Shown piece by piece: positions 23,670 through 24,866 of a stretch of 24,866 nucleotides of DNA. Every line of letters begins with the position of its first letter. Within the stretch, counting starts at the first letter, position 1. Position numbers and translations under genes: made by a program. Below the pieces are notes generated by a model. It saw only the letters and a program-made list of their open reading frames with translations, did no database searches and had not been told where the DNA came from. The stretch is from JACPHD01 sp964526325 (lineage in GTDB: Bacteria; Patescibacteriota; Patescibacteriia; Patescibacteriales; GWC2-42-12), in contig CAZGKM010000019.1 of assembly GCA_964526325.1 (NCBI GenBank), positions 1 through 24,866 on the forward strand. Direction: 5' to 3'.

Positions 23670-24683
23670 TTAAAGTTTTGTCACTAAAACTTTATATTTC
23701 CCCTCTCCTTCTTTGGGGAGGAATGAAGCGCAGCAAGGAATCCCGCCCTTATACCCCCTAGGAAAGGGTGGCCAAGCAAAAGCCTCAACACCATTGATAT
23801 GATATAGGATTGAACCTTTTTCACCAATAGCCACAACTTCATCATCAGAAGGTTCCGGATAAACCTCGTTTAACACTACTATCCCCGGCCACAGATGAGG
23901 AATATAATTCTTAATAGCTCCTCTTTTAGAAACATTCAGCATGATTGCCGGTTTCCCAAAAATAATATCCTGCACCTTCACGAATGATGAACCATTTTTA
24001 ATATCCAAAGAAAAAATTTGACCACGAAAACCATTGTTACTCAAACTATTAATTAGCTGACTTCCTATAAATCCCTGTCCTCCGATAACGATTAGAGGCG
24101 TATCAACATTTAAATTTTCTTTATTTTTAACTAACTCAATAGCTTGATAAACAGCTTTCGCGGTGATTTCTCTCTCGATAGACTGAGAAACAATTCCTCT
24201 GGTATTCATAATACTGGGAAGAACTCCGGCATACGTCTTTTGTTTGGCGCCGACTAATAGGCGAATTTTTTCCAAACGAGATTCTACTTTCCGCAAATTA
24301 GTGCCATTATCAGATATCATATCTTCTTCCGTGGCCGAAATCCCAAAAATCATACCAACTTTTCGGTTTTGCAGCATAATACCAACCAATCTCGGCCGCC
24401 ATTTCATACTCTTCGCATACCATATATACACATATTCTTTTGTGTACTTTTGGTTGGCAGGATAAAGCATAAAAATACTTCGCAGAAAACCGCAAAAAAT
24501 ATTTTTATTAACAAAGCCGATCATCCAATAGACTATATTATTGCCAAAAATGAGGTTCAAAACAATAACTCCAATTTTCTTCAAATGCTTTAAAGCTTTA
24601 AACTGTCGGACTTTCTTTACCGCCTTTTTTGATTTGGGGCGGTCAAGAACATTTTCTAAATACTTCTCATTCACTACTAACAT
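23670..24683 (-). CDS. Rossmann-fold (NAD(P)-binding) protein of unknown function
   Basis: A 337-aa protein that I cannot name. The second half has a dinucleotide-binding Rossmann motif, PLIVIGGQGFIGSQLI (GxGxxG type), after a helix ITAKAVYQAIELV. This order, a first domain with ISATEEDMISDNG and GVLPSIMNTRG and then a Rossmann domain, faintly resembles shikimate-dehydrogenase-like or acyl-ACP-reductase-like proteins; this is a weak inference. The C-terminus has a Pro/Gly-rich motif (AFAWPPFPRGYKGGIPCCASFLP). The N-terminal 60 residues are basic with one hydrophobic segment (KIGVIVLNLIFGNNIVYWMIGF), perhaps membrane-associated. The start is fixed by a canonical AGGAGG six bases upstream. The gene follows a partial gene by 22 bases, so the two are an operon, ended by a strong terminator. 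Confidence 0.8.
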   Translation of the reverse strand: MLVVNEKYLENVLDRPKSKKAVKKVRQFKALKHLKKIGVIVLNLIFGNNIVYWMIGFVNKNIFCGFLRSIFMLYPANQKYTKEYVYIWYAKSMKWRPRLVGIMLQNRKVGMIFGISATEEDMISDNGTNLRKVESRLEKIRLLVGAKQKTYAGVLPSIMNTRGIVSQSIEREITAKAVYQAIELVKNKENLNVDTPLIVIGGQGFIGSQLINSLSNNGFRGQIFSLDIKNGSSFVKVQDIIFGKPAIMLNVSKRGAIKNYIPHLWPGIVVLNEVYPEPSDDEVVAIGEKGSILYHINGVEAFAWPPFPRGYKGGIPCCASFLPKEGEGKYKVLVTKL

Positions 24684-24689
24684 TTGCCG

Positions 24690-24695
24690 CCTCCT
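24690..24695 (-). promoter_or_regulatory. Canonical Shine-Dalgarno sequence of the Rossmann-fold protein gene
   Basis: AGGAGG on the - strand, six bases before the ATG at 24681-24683. It is the strongest ribosome-binding site in the window; most other genes here have AT-rich leaders without one. Confidence 0.85.
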
Positions 24696-24705
24696 TTTTT
24701 AATTT

Positions 24706-24866
24706 CTATTCAACCAATCCGAACTTTTCTAGAACATCTCTATCAAGCCCGGGAATTGGCTCTATTTTATGTCTAGTCGATTCCTCGACAATTCGTAAGA
24801 AGAGAATAATACTCACTTCTTCTTCAGTATATCCAAAGCGCTTTTTCAGCTCTTCGGCCAGCAAGC
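24706..24866 (-). CDS. Unidentified protein, C-terminal part (partial)
   Basis: Open from the right edge on the - strand to TAG at 24706-24708, giving the last 52 residues of a protein whose start lies outside the window. The sequence begins LLAEELKKRFGYTEEE, continues ILFLRIVEESTRHKIEP and ends RDVLEKFGLVE; it is charged and probably helical, with no membrane segment. I do not recognise it. It ends 22 bases before the next start codon, so it is probably the first known gene of an operon with the Rossmann-fold protein. Evidence for coding is the open frame, the operon-like spacing and the amino-acid composition. Confidence 0.6.
   Translation of the reverse strand, partial: LLAEELKKRFGYTEEEVSIILFLRIVEESTRHKIEPIPGLDRDVLEKFGLVE

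Overview
The window looks like a piece of a low-GC Patescibacteria (CPR) genome, probably Parcubacteria-like and probably a metagenome assembly. The evidence is the gene families (FemAB-type transferase beside a short MurE-like ligase, CPR-style thioredoxin-fold lipoprotein, four-repeat S1 with a Lys-rich tail), the many small palindromic intergenic repeats, and two 100-N scaffold gaps. Large ORFs such as rpoB (1149 codons) are open with TGA as stop, so the TGA=Gly code of Gracilibacteria/Absconditabacteria does not apply. Lineage is inferred; there is no rRNA or tRNA in the window.

Layout. Positions 1-1480 are on the + strand: the tail of a DUF4258-like protein, a DUF2283-like protein (possible toxin-antitoxin-like pair), and porB, the TPP-binding beta subunit of a 2-oxoacid:ferredoxin oxidoreductase. 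A repeat cluster and a perfect 16-bp bidirectional terminator (1621-1660) separate this from the rest, which is all on the - strand. In transcription order, from the right edge leftwards, these are: an unidentified partial gene, a Rossmann-fold protein, an orphan multi-TM GAF histidine kinase, a thioredoxin-fold lipoprotein, a single-TM hypothetical protein, rpsA, glyS, ftsH, a polytopic membrane protein, ruvA, a FemAB-like transferase, a MurE-like ligase, rpoB and rpoC.

The genes are mostly core functions (transcription, translation, proteolysis, recombination, peptidoglycan) arranged as short units. Recognisable sigma70-type promoters, several with an extended -10 (TGnTATAAT), and intrinsic terminators mark these units. 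FemAB and MurE probably act together on peptidoglycan peptides; rpoB and rpoC form one unit.

Both N gaps are flanked by the same 55 bases on each side. Collapsing the duplicate plus the 100 N (155 bases) restores an intact 1314-aa RpoC and an intact 324-aa lipoprotein, so neither gene is really broken.

The least explained parts are the long leaders. The rpsA leader (about 240 nt) begins with an almost fully paired three-way junction. The rpoB leader (about 420 nt) holds a terminator-like structure followed by a 77-nt nested hairpin ending 10 nt before the start codon. Either could be regulatory RNA or inserted palindromic repeats. No proven new system is visible; these leaders and the DUF4258/DUF2283 pair are the best candidates.
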